Below, one piece after another: positions 5,884-6,208 of a DNA stretch of 6,208 bases; the stretch's first letter is position 1; each line of letters begins with the position of its first letter. Source of the DNA: Nitrospina sp. (GTDB taxonomy: Bacteria > Nitrospinota > Nitrospinia > Nitrospinales > VA-1). The translations under genes and the position numbers were made by a program. The notes beneath the pieces were generated by a model. It searched no databases. It was not told where the DNA came from and worked only from the letters and a program-made list of their open reading frames with translations. Location: NCBI GenBank assembly GCA_018665625.1, contig JABJCF010000149.1:1-6208 (forward strand), in the 5' to 3' direction.

Positions 5884-5910
5884 TAAACTCTATGTGGCAA
5901 CTCTGGACAG

Positions 5911-5944
5911 GAAAAAGCAAAAAACCCAGCAAAATTGCTGGGTT
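5911..5944 (-). terminator. Intrinsic terminator downstream of ssrA
   Basis: On the minus strand AACCCAGC, a 6-base loop and GCTGGGTT form a perfect 8-bp stem (5944-5923), followed by TTTT, GC and a second T-run (TTTTTGCTTTTTC type). It lies 34 bases after the ssrA CCA end and before the int promoter, so it should end tmRNA transcription and insulate int. If the crossover lies within the ssrA end, this terminator belongs to the island and replaces the native one. Confidence 0.85.
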
Positions 5945-5973
5945 ATGGACTCTATTGGATTTCATTGGATACT
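5944..5973 (+). repeat. Three 10-bp-period TTGGA repeats beside ssrA
   Basis: ATTGGATTTC (5954-5963) and ATTGGATACT (5964-5973) are adjacent 10-bp units, preceded by a weaker TATGGACTCT (5944-5953). The period is about one helical turn, so the GGA cores face the same side of the DNA. Lying between the ssrA end and its terminator, they are good candidates for arm-type integrase or excisionase sites of the attachment region. Confidence 0.5.
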
Positions 5974-5977
5974 AAGT

Positions 5978-6010
5978 TGGTGGAGGCGGGGGGAATCGAA
6001 CCCCCGTCCG
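5978..6010 (-). other. Probable attachment-site core at the ssrA 3' end
   Basis: Integrases of the CP4-57 type cross over within the 3' end of ssrA and rebuild it, leaving a direct repeat at the far junction. The int gene points away from ssrA and begins 163 bp from it, the usual layout. The segment given covers the T arm and acceptor end as the likely shared core; its limits cannot be set without the other junction, which is not in this window. Confidence 0.6.
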
Positions 6011-6208
6011 AAAGGTTTCAATCAAAGGCATCTACATGCTTATCCTTTGTTTTAGATCTCACTCAGCCAAACTCCCAAGGCAGGATTAAGTCTGAGCCAG
6101 TTCCTAAAAAAATCTCGTTCAGCTTGCCCGGAACATGCGCGCCAAACCAGTTCACTGAGTGACGTTCGACCCGCTTCCCGTGAACATGGACGCGGCGAAC
6201 GGTAACCG
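5978..6208 (-). ncRNA. ssrA: Transfer-messenger RNA, 3' part
   Basis: tmRNA rescues ribosomes stalled on broken mRNA and tags the product for degradation. Read on the minus strand, the visible 231 bases end in a tRNA-like domain: the conserved GGATAAGCATGTAGATGCC region, TTTCGGAC, a T arm GGGGG-TTCGATT-CCCCC, and CGCCTCCACCA with an encoded CCA at 5978. Upstream, CTCAG and CTGAG around 6091-6064 fit a pseudoknot helix. The tag frame and 5' domain lie beyond the window edge; bacterial tmRNAs of about 350-400 bases would need some 130 more. The 3' domain is intact despite the neighbouring island, as expected when an element restores its target gene end. Identification is very confident. Confidence 0.97.

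Noticed and set aside
5049..5886. Open frames on the plus strand antisense to int
   Set aside because: They lie opposite an intact, clearly recognised integrase, and their translations show no domain-like pattern.
5935..6162. Open frames across the tmRNA end
   Set aside because: They run through a structural RNA on the opposite strand; the apparent peptide GGGIEPP is the common artefact of translating T-arm sequence.
1..6208. CRISPR array, tRNA or insertion sequence
   Set aside because: I saw no regularly spaced repeats with unique spacers, no complete tRNA and no transposase-like gene.

Overview
The window looks like the integrase end of a genomic island inserted at the 3' end of the tmRNA gene (ssrA) of a proteobacterium, probably a gammaproteobacterium. 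That guess rests on the tmRNA 3' domain, which has the conserved AAGCATGTAG segment, a T arm and a CCA end, and on the P4/CP4-57-type integrase next to it. The tmRNA tag-coding segment lies beyond the right edge, so the genus cannot be read. The integrase gene looks richer in G+C than the left half of the window, which is AT-rich. This would fit cargo of mixed origin.

From right to left: ssrA (minus strand, 3' end at 5978) is followed by three 10-bp-period repeats, a good intrinsic terminator, a strong promoter filled with GGGGGCA motifs, and an intact tyrosine recombinase gene (ATG at 5815). Then, all on the minus strand, come an unrecognised 250-residue protein, an AlpA-type helix-turn-helix regulator, and a RepA/DnaB-like P-loop ATPase joined to alpA by a TAATG stop/start overlap. 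Downstream of the ATPase gene is a 313-bp non-coding stretch with an imperfect 98-bp dyad rich in GGTTT units, short direct repeats and a GC-rich hairpin. It is a plausible replication origin or control region. The left third, on the plus strand, carries two apparent accessory genes: a small membrane protein with a zinc ribbon and heptad-like repeats, and a leucine-rich-repeat (LRR) protein with a duplicated N-terminal domain.

The int, alpA and rep genes share one strand. This resembles the core of CP4-57-like elements (ssrA site, AlpA activating the integrase gene) and of phage satellites. No packaging, capsid-remodelling or conjugation gene is visible, and the far island junction is not in the window.

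The most interesting signal is regulatory. Both int and alpA have a perfect 10-bp inverted repeat over the translation start: one ends at the base before the int ATG, the other includes the alpA ATG. In int, the predicted transcription start falls inside the upstream arm, so read-through RNA from ssrA could form the hairpin while RNA from the gene's own promoter might not. The functions of the 250-residue protein, the zinc-ribbon protein and the LRR protein cannot be assigned from sequence alone.
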